From NCBI GenBank assembly GCA_013397795.1, contig VZTJ01000801.1, forward strand, positions 186,001-250,000: a stretch of DNA of 64,000 nucleotides. Reading direction: 5' to 3'. Origin of the DNA: Orthonyx spaldingii (Eukaryota; Chordata; Aves; Passeriformes; Orthonychidae). Numbering within the stretch: the first letter of the stretch is position 1; each line of letters opens with the position of its first letter. Shown piece after piece: positions 39,906-49,988 of the stretch. A program made the translations under genes and the position numbers. The notes beneath the pieces were generated by a model. The model was not told the DNA's origin, did no database searches, and saw nothing but the letters and a program-made list of their open reading frames with translations.

Positions 39906-40300
39906 TGCTCTGGTTCTGTCCAGGACAGAGTTAATTTTTTTCAGTGGTGGGGATGCGGCACAGTTTAAGGGCAGTGGCTCAGAGATGGTTCTATTCCACC
40001 TCACATCATTGCCAGGTGCAGCAGAAAGGGGCTCGCACTTCTTTGGAGGAGGGTGTTCCTTCTGCTGGGGAGAAAACATAGTGGGGAAGAGCCAATTGGC
40101 ATTTGTCACAGGCCTTCTATGTAAATTGTTTCATCTTATACCTTTTGTTATTAATTTGTTGCTGTTATTATTCATTTTCTTATCTCTTTGCTGTTTCCAG
40201 TGAATTGCACTTATCTCAACTCATGATCCTTGCCTTTTGTGCTTCCAGTTGAAGAGGGAGGGGGGCCGAGTGGCAGCGTGTTTTTAATGGGACTACTGAA
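39906..40300 (+). mobile_element. Degraded solo LTR, avian ERVL type
   Basis: It starts near TGCTCTGGTTCTGTCCAGG with 'acagagttaatttttttcag' and 'ggtggggatgcggcac'. Near the end it carries 'cttatctcaactcatga' and a purine-rich 'gagggaggggggccgagtgg' block. These are characteristic of the same broad ERVL-type LTR group as the element at 26.3 kb. The exact 3' end is unclear, and no target duplication could be fixed. It lies only about 120 bp from the next LTR, which is in the opposite orientation. Confidence 0.65.
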
Positions 40301-40411
40301 TTGAAGAATACCATTTGTAAACCACTACAAGCAGATATAGTAACACACAATCAAAAATCTGTAAGAACAAACCTTTTCAGTTTTATAAAAATAATGTGAG
40401 CTTATTCCTAG

Positions 40412-40417
40412 CTTCCT
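40412..40417. repeat. Target-site duplication, left copy (cttcct)
   Basis: This perfect 6-bp match to 41461-41466 directly abuts the TG terminus of the 1043-bp LTR. A 6-bp duplication is typical of class II (ERVK/alpha-beta-like) retroviral integration. Confidence 0.85.
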
Positions 40418-40526
40418 TGAGTAATTTCCTGTTGCATTCCACTCAGGGAAACAGGGGAGAGTTCTTTTAAAATGGATGCTCAGGAACAAAATTAAACCAA
40501 ATGAGGCAAACGTATCTGAGAATTGT

Positions 40527-40532
40527 TTATTG
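40527..40532 (-). terminator. LTR poly(A) signal
   Basis: Minus-strand AATAAA lies about 110 bp before the 3' end of the 1043-bp LTR, consistent with a short U5. It is the only AATAAA on that strand between the TATA-like box and the LTR end that I could find. Confidence 0.6.
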
Positions 40533-41134
40533 GTAACAAAAACGGAAGGAAAAGGAGTAGCCCAAATAAAAGAGGGCTGGAAAAGATGAAAAAGAAGGGA
40601 GGAAAATGGAAAGGGAATGGGGTGAGGAGAGAAACAGGAGATAAAGACAAAGGAGGGCGTTACCACCATCAGGACCAGGGAGTGCTGTCGATGTCCACAA
40701 GTCAGAGGGTGTGCACGCTGCCTGCTTGTGAACGGCTCCTGTGGGATGGGTGACTGGGCAGGAGATGAGGGGGTGCTTGGGCAGAAGTTGCAGGACCCTG
40801 GACAGGGTCACAGCGACAGTCGTGGCGGTGGGCTGGGTCGCAGGTGGGCAGGATTGGATGTAGGGGGCTCAGGCAGGAATGCTGGGACGAAGCAGGCAGG
40901 GCGTTGGTCAGGGACACAGGGAGGCAGGACAGGCTCCAGGGCAGGAGAACCAAAAGGCAGGCTGGGGCCAGGTCCAAAGACCCCAAGTCAAAAAGCAAAA
41001 GGCACAAGACCCCAAAAGCAAAAAGCACAGTCTCTAAAGCCTCCAAAAGACAACTTTCAAAAAAGCCTCAAGCCAAAAAGCCCACACTCACACAGCTAAT
41101 TTCTAAAAACCCCTAGGGTTTGTGATGCAGTTAC

Positions 41135-41143
41135 TTTTTATGC
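41135..41143 (-). promoter_or_regulatory. LTR TATA-like box
   Basis: Minus-strand GCATAAAAA lies about 320 bp into the LTR from its U3 end, a plausible core promoter. Its distance to the poly(A) signal is unusually large. Confidence 0.5.
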
Positions 41144-41460
41144 CCCTTGGTCCCTCCTAAAATCTGCCTGCTGGCAGGAGACCATTGGCCCAGTCCAGCC
41201 TTCCATGGCAGTTCATAGGTGGAGCCTTCACAATCTGATTGCAGAATATCTCTGGAGGGTACAGTGTCTTTAGTGTTCCCCTGCTGACTGCCTGGCCCAT
41301 GTGAGATATGAGCTGGTTGCCAGGCAAAATCCCTCCAGAGATAAGGCTTTCCTCCATCTTCTCCTAGCTGCCTCCTTGATGTGGCACATGTGCAACCCCT
41401 CCCCCACGTGCCTCTGACAACCATTGTTGAGGCGTATCAAAACTGAATTGGTTCCTCACA

Positions 41461-41466
41461 CTTCCT
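41461..41466. repeat. Target-site duplication, right copy (cttcct)
   Basis: This is identical to 40412-40417 and follows the CA terminus of the LTR directly. Confidence 0.85.
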
Positions 41467-41669
41467 TATTCATTTACTGACAGTCCTTTAATTGTGTTAG
41501 ATGCTCGTTCAAAAAGTTCTTATGCAATTCCAATTTAAATGTAGGAGAAGGTGTAATAAATATGAATGTCGAATAATAAATTGTGAAAACCAGGAATAAG
41601 GAAGGAGGTTATTGTGACTGGAGCTGGCTGTGCGTCCATCTGGGAGCTGTTCAAGCAGGCTGTTACAGC
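41467..41669. other. Short unique spacer
   Basis: Nothing recognisable lies between the LTR and the CRE/CTCF-like motif. Confidence 0.5.
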
Positions 41670-41688
41670 TGACGTCACTAGATGGCAA
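41670..41688 (+). promoter_or_regulatory. Composite CRE and CTCF-like motif
   Basis: A full palindromic cAMP-response element (TGACGTCA, 41670-41677) overlaps TCACTAGATGGCAA (41675-41688). The latter fits 12 of 14 positions of the CTCF core CCASYAGRKGGCRS. A CpG-containing CRE is uncommon in this CpG-poor window. Binding is an inference from motif match only. Confidence 0.35.
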
Positions 41689-44600
41689 TGTTACATATGT
41701 TACATACTTAATGCTTGCCATTGGAATGCAAGCGCTCGGGCTCTGAAAAAATGTTATATGGTTGCTACTGTTGTTGTGCAATTGTATTTGAAAAGTACCC
41801 AAGTTTACTCTTTTTCCACTTTATTCTCTGTGTTTGGTAACAAGAAACAGCATGATTTGTCAGCTCATATTTCTGGAAAAACACAGGTTTGACGGCTTTT
41901 TAGAATTGGTTTCATTCCACACACTTGGAGGGCATGAAGGAAGCACACCCAGGCAAATTTCTGCTTAGCTGGATAAACTGGCTTATGAGAATTCTACTAC
42001 CATCTTGCAGGGGACCAGTGAGGGCATCAGAAGAAAGATACTCTTTTGAAAACAACAGCATTACCTATGTCCTTATGTCTCAACCTGTCATTTACCTAGG
42101 AATGGGACCAGATTCCTCCCAGCTGGCTAAGGCATTGCCAGAAGCACTGTTACTACACAATCAACCCCACCACTCTTCCTGTGGTAAATAGAAAATGAAG
42201 TACCTCCAGAGAGTGAATCACATAATTGATGGACTCTCAAAGTGCCTCTTTCAGCTCTTTGGCTACACAAAGATTTCTGAAGAGGCCAATCCTAACCAAA
42301 GCATTTCATAGAGGTGCACAAGGGCAGTTCTGGGCTATAATAGCTACATTTGTGCAGACGTGTATTCATTTAAAAATTATTTAATTTTCATTTCAATTTT
42401 GATAACCAATGGGCTTTTTAGGGATAAATAGAATAAAGATTGGGAGATTATGGGGAGAAGAAGGAACATAACACTGCAGAAAAGACAAGATGGAAGATCA
42501 GTGAGAAAACAAAGAGCTGAAGTAGCCTGAAGTCTGTGAATAAATACAAGAAGCAGAAAGTAAACCACTGCAGTGAATCTGGCAATGTTCTATGTTTGAG
42601 CTCTTCCTTTACTCTTAGCAGTAATGATTATTTCTTTACTTTAGTCTGAATTATTCAAAAGCCACCAGAAAACAGGCAGTAAAAAAAAAGTTAAACACAA
42701 AAAGCATATACATATGAGCTTATGGGGAAAGATAGATCACTGAAACACTAGTATCAGAATTAGAACATTCTGAATATCAAGAAGCAATAAATAGAAGCAA
42801 ATACATTCCATAATTGAATAACCAAACTCAGCTTCCTCCTAGAGGAATGATGGATGGTTGTGTCTCTTGACTGAGCTACCTACAAGTCTTGTGCAGCCAG
42901 TACAATTTCGGGGTCATGCTGGCCAGGTGTTGACACCTTTGAGAACATCTTTTACATGTATTAAACAGCTGTAGCTTGTGAGCAGATTTTCTACTGCCAA
43001 AGGATTGGATCTGGGTCCTGTGATAGCAGAAACCAGACTAGTGCAAAGCCTGAGAGAATATGAGTTCCTTAGAGATAAAAAGGCAGAGAATATTGTTATC
43101 TGGATAGATGTACTATCATGAGTAAAGCAACAAGGATATCTGAATCTTGTTCCTTCTTCTTTGACTATGTGCATAAATAACTTTCTGTGAGTCATTTACC
43201 TGCTCCTTTTGTTATGTAGTTAGCCTTCACTTAAGTTATAAAATTAAGCCATTAACCCATTGTTTAGTTCTGCCTAATGTTAAGACCACGTGACATAATG
43301 GGCAATATTCAGATCCCATCAACTTTGAAATTTAGGATGTCACTGGTCTAATATGATCGAACTGTAAGTCATTGTTCATCTATTGACTGAATGTCCACTT
43401 AGTGATATATTAAAGAAGTAGATTAGGTGTTTCCATAATGGACTCCAAATCAGACATAAGAAACTTCACATTTGGAACTTTAATATTACACTTTGTTTCT
43501 GTAGACCAATGCAGGGCCTGCAGCAGCACATTATTTTCAAGGTGTGTTTCTGTCATTATAATGAAATGAAGATAGGAAGTGAACAGAGATGTTTACAGGA
43601 CTGATGTAAGATTGTACCGTAGTGGTATTCTAGTGGCTGGAATATTCACATCATATCTTAAACCCTATGTATTTCTACATAATGTCTGAAAAAGAAACTT
43701 TAAAGAACCCGTGTTTCTGAGTGATGGAACGCTGTTTAGTTTTTGTCAGATTATGACTAAGTAAAAATGGAGGTAGACAAACCACAAACACTAGAGATTA
43801 TGACAGCTTCATAAATAAGTCTAAAGTGTTAATCAAATGACTACTACATTTTGCCTTTATACAGAAATATATGAATTTAAGGTATATGATCGCTTGTACA
43901 TAAGCAACCTTGTAAAATAGAAAGCTCTGCCTATACACAAAATTAATAAGAAAACACTGCAGCAGTTCTATTTAATGCTATAATTTAGTAGGTGTTTGAA
44001 ATTATTTCAAATGAGTTGTGAAAACATGGTTTCATATCTGGAATATTTTAATGGCCTCATGATATAAATTAGCTTAGGAGGATTCCTAAAAACAATTGAT
44101 TTTTTTTGTGTTGCTGTTTTGCATTTTAGATCTCCACTTAATGATTGAAATGACCTTGTTACAGTGCTAAATTAGCACTAAAGTTCAGAGTCTGTTGGAA
44201 CTTCCATTTGTTCTCTGAATGCTGTTACTCTAGCATTCTGAAAAGCTCACTGTAACAGCTGAAGTTTTCCATGTTTGGTTTTTTTCCTCCTCTGTCACAC
44301 ATTTGGAAGTTTATAGGAAAAAAATGTTTAAAAAAGGAAGACAGTACAGTTTAAAACTTTAAAAGTTGAAACATACTGAGACTAAAAAATGAAAAAGGTT
44401 TACTGCAAACATTTCCGTTATTTCAGAAAAACTATGGGTGGTATCTATGTGTCTGAATGCATGGATAAATATCAATACATGATTTACTACATGCATGCTA
44501 TTGTAAAAGTCTACTTTTTACAAATTACAATGATCTTTTCGATTCTGAGTAACTGCTGTTCAATGTTAAGGGCAGCAAACCTGACAGTGGCAGCTACCTA

Positions 44601-45066
44601 GCTGAGCATGATAATACCTCTAATTCTATATATCCACAGCTAATTACACTTCAACTGCTAACTGATACAGAGATATATTATTTTAGCAGCAAATCCTAGC
44701 AGTACAGTCCCACCGCTTATACCTGGCTTGCTGCCAAACACAAACAGTTCTGACTACAAGAGCAAAAGCTTAAACTACAGGGCTAAATTCTTCTTTGGCT
44801 CATACTGTATGCAAATACTCCTAGCTACATATATTGTCAGCATCTCTCTTTGTCATGTGAAAGTGGAGATTTCCTCAAATATTTTGTGTTTAATTACTCT
44901 GTCAGTGCCCCAGGAAAGCCAAGAACCAGTCTGTCAGCGTCCTGCTGTGGAGACCCTCCACTGAGCCATCTGCTGGACCAGACAGCAGTTCCACTGACTT
45001 GTTAGGGGACACAGACCAACAGTGTAAGAGAGAGCCCTCCTGGCTCTCCACACTCTTTCCCAAGTA
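41689..45066. other. Mostly unique AT-rich non-coding sequence
   Basis: No gene was recognised. A palindrome with 8-bp arms (AGTGCTAA, A, TTAGCACT) lies at 44163-44179. The last 140 bp (about 44925-45066) are clearly richer in GC and directly abut the next LTR. On the minus strand they lie where a retroviral leader would follow the U5, but no convincing primer-binding site was found. Confidence 0.45.
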
Positions 45067-45557
45067 TGTTACCTGCTGCCAGCGACTGCCAGCGCCCTTG
45101 AAGAACTCACACCAATAATTTACAGAGTAATGCTCTTTATTAATAAAACTGTGACAAGTTGATTGCTAGTAATAGTATCTAACTGCAAAAACATATTCAA
45201 AGCAGTATACAGATAAGATCTAATCAGTAATAATTCAGCATACATAGAGTATGGGTCTTACCCAATAGGCCTCCCTATGGCAGAGAGGACAGGTTCAGCC
45301 TGTCAACCAATCCCAGAACTTACTACAAAGTCTGCTCTAACTTCTCCCCATTCTTAACTTACTTTTATACTATTTCTTTAGGTGGAGCTTGGATGGCTCT
45401 AGTCATACATCATGCTCAGTGAGGGGTATTTGTACCTTGGAGGTGGGTAACTTTGGGATGGAGGTGTGCATCTTACATCTCAGGTAACCTTAGGATGGAG
45501 ATGTGCATTCATCTTACATCTGAGGAGAGTGATTTTGCCACAGCTGCTGCTACAACA
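45067..45557 (-). mobile_element. Probable LTR of an endogenous retrovirus, about 490 bp
   Basis: Read on the minus strand it runs from TGTTGTAGCAGC to GCAGGTAACA, with TG...CA ends. A TATA box (GTATAAAAG, complement at 45362-45370) and an AATAAA (complement at 45136-45141) lie about 225 bp apart, the order and spacing of an LTR. The U3 part holds two tandem copies of a unit of about 40 bp (about 45447-45524) with the words 'ggatggaggtgtgcat' and 'ggatggagatgtgcat', resembling enhancer repeats. No convincing target duplication was found, so the ends are provisional. Neither strand has a recognisable viral gene nearby. Confidence 0.6.
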
Positions 45558-48537
45558 GCAAGACATCTTCTATCTGCCTTGGTTCAGAGCTGTTATAATT
45601 TATATAATGAAACTTCGTAGTTATTTTGACCTTATGAAAAAGGCTTTAAGAGGCTTAATCTGAAGATTTTTTCCATTTTTAGCAAATGTTTATCTGCTTC
45701 ATTTTTTACCAAAAGTCAAACATTGGTATAAATTACCAGATATTTAGGTGTGCTTAGGTTTACCTATAGGTACTACTGTATAAATAATCAGTAACACAGT
45801 CTGAAGTAAATCTTGTCATACCAAGGAATTGTAATTTGAGAATGAGAAATCTGGTACTGTATGCTGAAGTGTTTTGTGTTCTTTTGCTTTGTTTGCTTTC
45901 TTTTTTAACAATCTAATTATAAAAACAGATGGTAAGCTGATTCAGTGCTATCAGACTATGGCAAAGATTTGCTCAGACAAGAAGTCTTGCTTATGGAAGA
46001 AGCTGTTGACCCCAGAACATCCTTTTCATGTGGAAAATTACTGGGGAAATAAAATCTAATGTTCTCCAAGTACACGTATGTTAGAGGAGGCCTAGTGAGC
46101 TAGGTCCAGCAGCTGTAACCTCATCACTGTGTGCAATGGGAGCTTTAGTGCCACGTGATGTGCTCTGGTGATATCCAATGCAAAAAACAAAGTAGAAGTT
46201 CAGGATTTGAATGTAGTATGCTGAAATTAATCTTTTTACCCTTTTCTTCATTATTGAGAGAATGGGCAGCTTGAAGTCTGGCTACAGTGAAGTGGCATTT
46301 GGTCTCTCTACTTGGCAGCTGTCAACTGCACTGCAGTGGTGAAGACAGGTTTGAGATCACATTGAAAGAGATGCATATAACCAACAATGTACTTGAATTA
46401 AACTGCATCTGTGGTGAAATGAACAATCTAAATTATAAAAGTAGAATAATGTTACAGAGGATGTTACAAAAGAGACCTTTTTCTAGGATAAGTGAGAAAT
46501 TTCATTGAAAATTCAAGCTGTCAGACATAATGAAAATTTTGCATATGTTCCTGAACAAGGACCATAAACATACTAACTAGTATATTGTCTTGAGTTTCAT
46601 GAAGTTCACAGGATCAGCTCAAGGAGACACATTTTATTGATGTTTTCCAAGGCACATTTCAATACTTGTGCAGTTGATAGAAGCTAGTAGTCACGAAAAC
46701 AGAAAGTGTTGTGTCTTACAAATCAGTGAAAAACTCTGCCCTGCCCTGAGAAGCTGGGGGCCATATGAGCAAGTAAAGGATCAAGTTCTTTGAGTGAATG
46801 CTTCAGAATTAGAATGCAAAGTTCATTTTATAGAGACAACTATAAGTAAATGTCTTTCTCTTCAGGGTTTCCTGCTTGAAGCCAGGGTGATGTCTATTAC
46901 TTGTCACTGTTCCTTCAGTATTTAATTTTTATATTTTTGTGTGAAGTAATTTTCAGAAATATGATCTGTACTAATCATTACCATCTGATTTGACATCTCG
47001 TACAATGTCAGTTAGCTAATGTTATTGTGAAACTTGGAATGGAAATGACTTGGATGACTGGAAGCTACATTAAATTCAATTGAAGTTAAATAGGCTATTA
47101 ATCAACACTTGGTGACTACTCAGTCTGAAGTTCTCCTTAGTGAATAGTTTTGACAAATGTTATGGTGGTACAAATAGAAGAGATTTCACTATTAAACTAA
47201 CCTTGATAATATTGGTTATTGCTATTATTTTTCCAATATTAGTTCAAGGGTCTTTATAAGCAAGTCATATAAGGATATTTCAGTCATGGTTCTGAGCCAG
47301 ATTCTGTCTTTTGATTTTCATAAAGGCTTCCATTACAGCTTTACTTACCTGTAGTTAATAGAAGAGTGTAGCCTTTTATGGATTGTGTGTTTATATTTTC
47401 TAATTTGTAACATTCTGTATTATTATATCCAGAGACAGACAATACAGAAAACTGCAGCTAGAATCTCAATGAGTTTGAATTTATAAAGGTTTACTTCCTG
47501 CATGTGGGAACCTCTTTAATGAGGTGAGCATGTTTAAAGATTATTTTAAAATATTTTTATCTTCCAAAATTTTACTAGCAATCAAAGTATTTAATAGATT
47601 TGTTTCTCTAACACATCTTCAGTTACGTTTTATGGTCACACAACAGAATCCTGGAGTGTCTACAGAAGCAAAGAGACCCTCTCTCTGTATAGTGTAATAA
47701 AAGTCAATAGTTCATGACATAGTCTTCCAACACTTAATTTTTTTCATATCTTATGGATTAGATTAAATTTATATTTCACTTCTGCAAATAAATAATTTTA
47801 AAGTAGAAGCTAATAAAAATAAATTATCATTGACTTGAATGAGTGTGGCTTCTAAGTGTCTAACAGGCAGATTATATTTCAGGGGTGTGAGTTCAGCCCT
47901 GTCTTGTACAGACAGATAATGTTACCTCAGATCAGCCATTCAGATTCTAGAAGACAAACCTCTTTGGATATTTTATAAAATGTAGTTCTGAGATTTAAAA
48001 AAATGGCAATTTTTTTTTGTGTACTAATTTTTATAGAGCGACCACTGTGTTGAGAATTTCATAAAAATGCTCTTCTTTCATAGTGAAAGTGACTTCTGTG
48101 ATACCTAGTGAGGTGTTTAACTTAATAATAGCTGGAGTTTAAAATATTTCTTACAAATGTAACCACATTCAGGATTATGTATCCAAAGACATTGGAAATC
48201 TTACCTACATGAAAACTGACAACTAATATTCTTCCTTTCAAAACAAGTTAGTTGATAACTTGTAAAAAAATTTTTATTACAAATTCACACATATGAATAA
48301 GAATCTCAGATATCTTCACAATGATTGGTAAGACACGCTCCTAGATAAGAACTCATATATTCCAATATGAGATCTAAGCTGTTGAGAAAGTTAAGGTGGG
48401 AGGAAACTTATGAATGATAAATTCTAAAAGTCTGATTCAGCAAATCTCAGTAAAATGTAGTCAATTTATCAGGCTCATCTACTTAGTTTTAGTAGAAGAT
48501 TTGAAAAATCTGATTTCTCTTTTAAGCTTCTGCTAGG
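45558..48537. other. Unique AT-rich non-coding sequence
   Basis: No gene or clear repeat was found. The segment 46.25-46.50 kb is more complex than its surroundings and holds a 73-codon frame with no recognisable product. A consensus-like minus-strand donor (CAG before gtaagt) lies at about 47344-47352 without a convincing exon. Confidence 0.5.
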
Positions 48538-48575
48538 CATATATACATATATATATATATATCTGTATATATGTT
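48538..48575. repeat. (TA)n microsatellite
   Basis: Alternating TA with a few C and G interruptions. It is low-complexity sequence, and no gene is associated. Confidence 0.9.
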
Positions 48576-49537
48576 TTTTCCCTGAATATATAAAGAACTC
48601 AAAAGCAGTAAACTGTTTGTGGCCGTTCTGACTTCTGTAATAAGCTATCCTAAGTATGACAAAAAATGTGATTGTGCTATTGGCTTTTGGACTCTAAACT
48701 TTGTAAGGAGGAATTTTGTCATGATATGTTTGCTCAATGGGGCCTTGGTTCCTCATTTTAAACCTCTAGCTGTAAATGCAATAAAAATATTAAATAATAT
48801 ATGTTCCTATATTGTCTTTTTACAGTTTCATAAATCAAAACATATAATGGTAAAAGAAATCTATTCATCTTGGAATGCTGTTCAACTGAAAACTGCTTTT
48901 AAAATTAAAATTTTTCTACAGTATCATCTATTTCGCATTTTTTCCTTATTGTCTTACTGTACTACATGTTGAGGACATTAAAAGTCAACTGGAATCACCG
49001 TGTTTTTAAAAGCTGCCTGGTATTTCAAATTATTATTTCCACCACCACCACCCCCCCACTCCCAGCAAAGAATACAAACTAATATGCTCAAAGCCTGTTA
49101 AATTTATTACCTTCTTACTGAAACTCATATTTTAAAAACATTTTTTGTTTGCAGACTTTTCATTTAGGATATGGAGAACTGTGGTTGGTGCAAAAATATC
49201 AATGTTTCATTCATTTGGAGTGGAATTTAATTAATATATTAATACCTATAGATATGTATGTTTGCTTATAAATGTCTAAATGTGAGATATATGGCTTGTG
49301 TACTCCTTTTGCTTTGCTCCTTGATGCCATTGGGTTTCATTTGGAGATATGATCTGCTGATCAGGTGAAACTACTCCTAGTGTTGGCAAAAGGGAGACTT
49401 GTAGAAATGAAAGGAATGTTTAGTTAAAAAGCATTTCTTAAATTTATCAAACTCACTGATAAGCAGAAGTTTAAAGTTTAGGAGTATCTGAATCATAATT
49501 TAGTGGTGAATCTTTTAAACTCTAATTACAGTCTGGT
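48576..49537. other. Unique AT-rich non-coding sequence
   Basis: It includes a 117-codon + frame (48619-48972) with no recognisable domain and many lysine, phenylalanine and isoleucine codons, as expected of AT-rich non-coding DNA. A cac/C-rich run lies at 49038-49063. Confidence 0.45.
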
Positions 49538-49579
49538 TTTGATTTTTAAGTCTTTCTTTTGATTTTTAAGTCTTTCTTT
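49538..49579 (+). repeat. Tandem duplication, 20-bp period
   Basis: Two copies of gatttttaagtctttctt lie head to tail with a 20-bp period; both are nearly exact. This is a local slippage or duplication event. Confidence 0.95.
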
Positions 49580-49912
49580 AGATTTTGTTCCTATATAATA
49601 AGACTTCTACTTTTCCAGGGAGTATTCCTAGAAAATACATTCCTAGAAATTTTATTAAACATGATTCCAAGTATTTTAGACCACTGTATGCTGCTTTCTT
49701 TCAGGATCTATCTATATTTTTCATCAGGTTTCATTTTTCTGTTGCTATTAGTACATACACTGAAAATGTGACACTGAGAGTACACAAAAATTATTCTAGT
49801 TAGTCAGTTCAAACCCCCTCGAAGCAAAGCTACTATTTGGTGCTTTGTTATAAACAAACAAGGAAATAAACAAACAAATCCCTCCAAACTGTGAGAAACA
49901 GGTTAAATACTA

Positions 49913-49988
49913 ATAACTCTTTTATGTAAACTTCTGTTTACATAAAGACAATAACTCTTTTATATAAACTTCTGTTTATATAAAGACA
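49913..49988. repeat. Tandem pair of perfect hairpins with matched changes
   Basis: Two 38-bp units lie head to tail. In unit 1, TTTATGTAAAC (49921-49931) pairs with GTTTACATAAA (49936-49946) across the loop TTCT. In unit 2, TTTATATAAAC (49959-49969) pairs with GTTTATATAAA (49974-49984) across the same loop. The units differ only by G to A in the left arm and the partner C to T in the right arm, so each stem is perfect. The structure is read directly from the sequence. Its cause could be template switching at the hairpin or selection on structure, which is open. Confidence 0.95.

Larger units (their letters stand above)
40418..41460 (-). mobile_element. Solo LTR, class II (ERVK-like), 1043 bp
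   Basis: On the minus strand the element begins TGTGAGGAACC and ends AATTACTCA, and perfect 6-bp copies of cttcct flank it. A TATA-like GCATAAAAA (complement at 41135-41143) and an AATAAA (complement at 40527-40532) lie about 600 bp apart. That implies an unusually long R region or an inserted tract. The interval holds a GC-rich block of imperfect ggcagg units (about 40720-40970) and a block of imperfect caaaaag units (about 40970-41095). No gag, pol or env sequence adjoins it. Frames of up to 123 codons on both strands come from the low-complexity blocks and are not called as genes. Confidence 0.88.

Noticed and set aside
40702..41099. 114- and 123-codon frames on opposite strands as genes
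   Set aside because: They lie within the 1043-bp LTR and follow its low-complexity repeat composition; there is no domain or splice support.
48619..48972. 117-codon + strand frame
   Set aside because: Lys/Phe/Ile-rich composition typical of AT-rich non-coding DNA, with no motif recognised.
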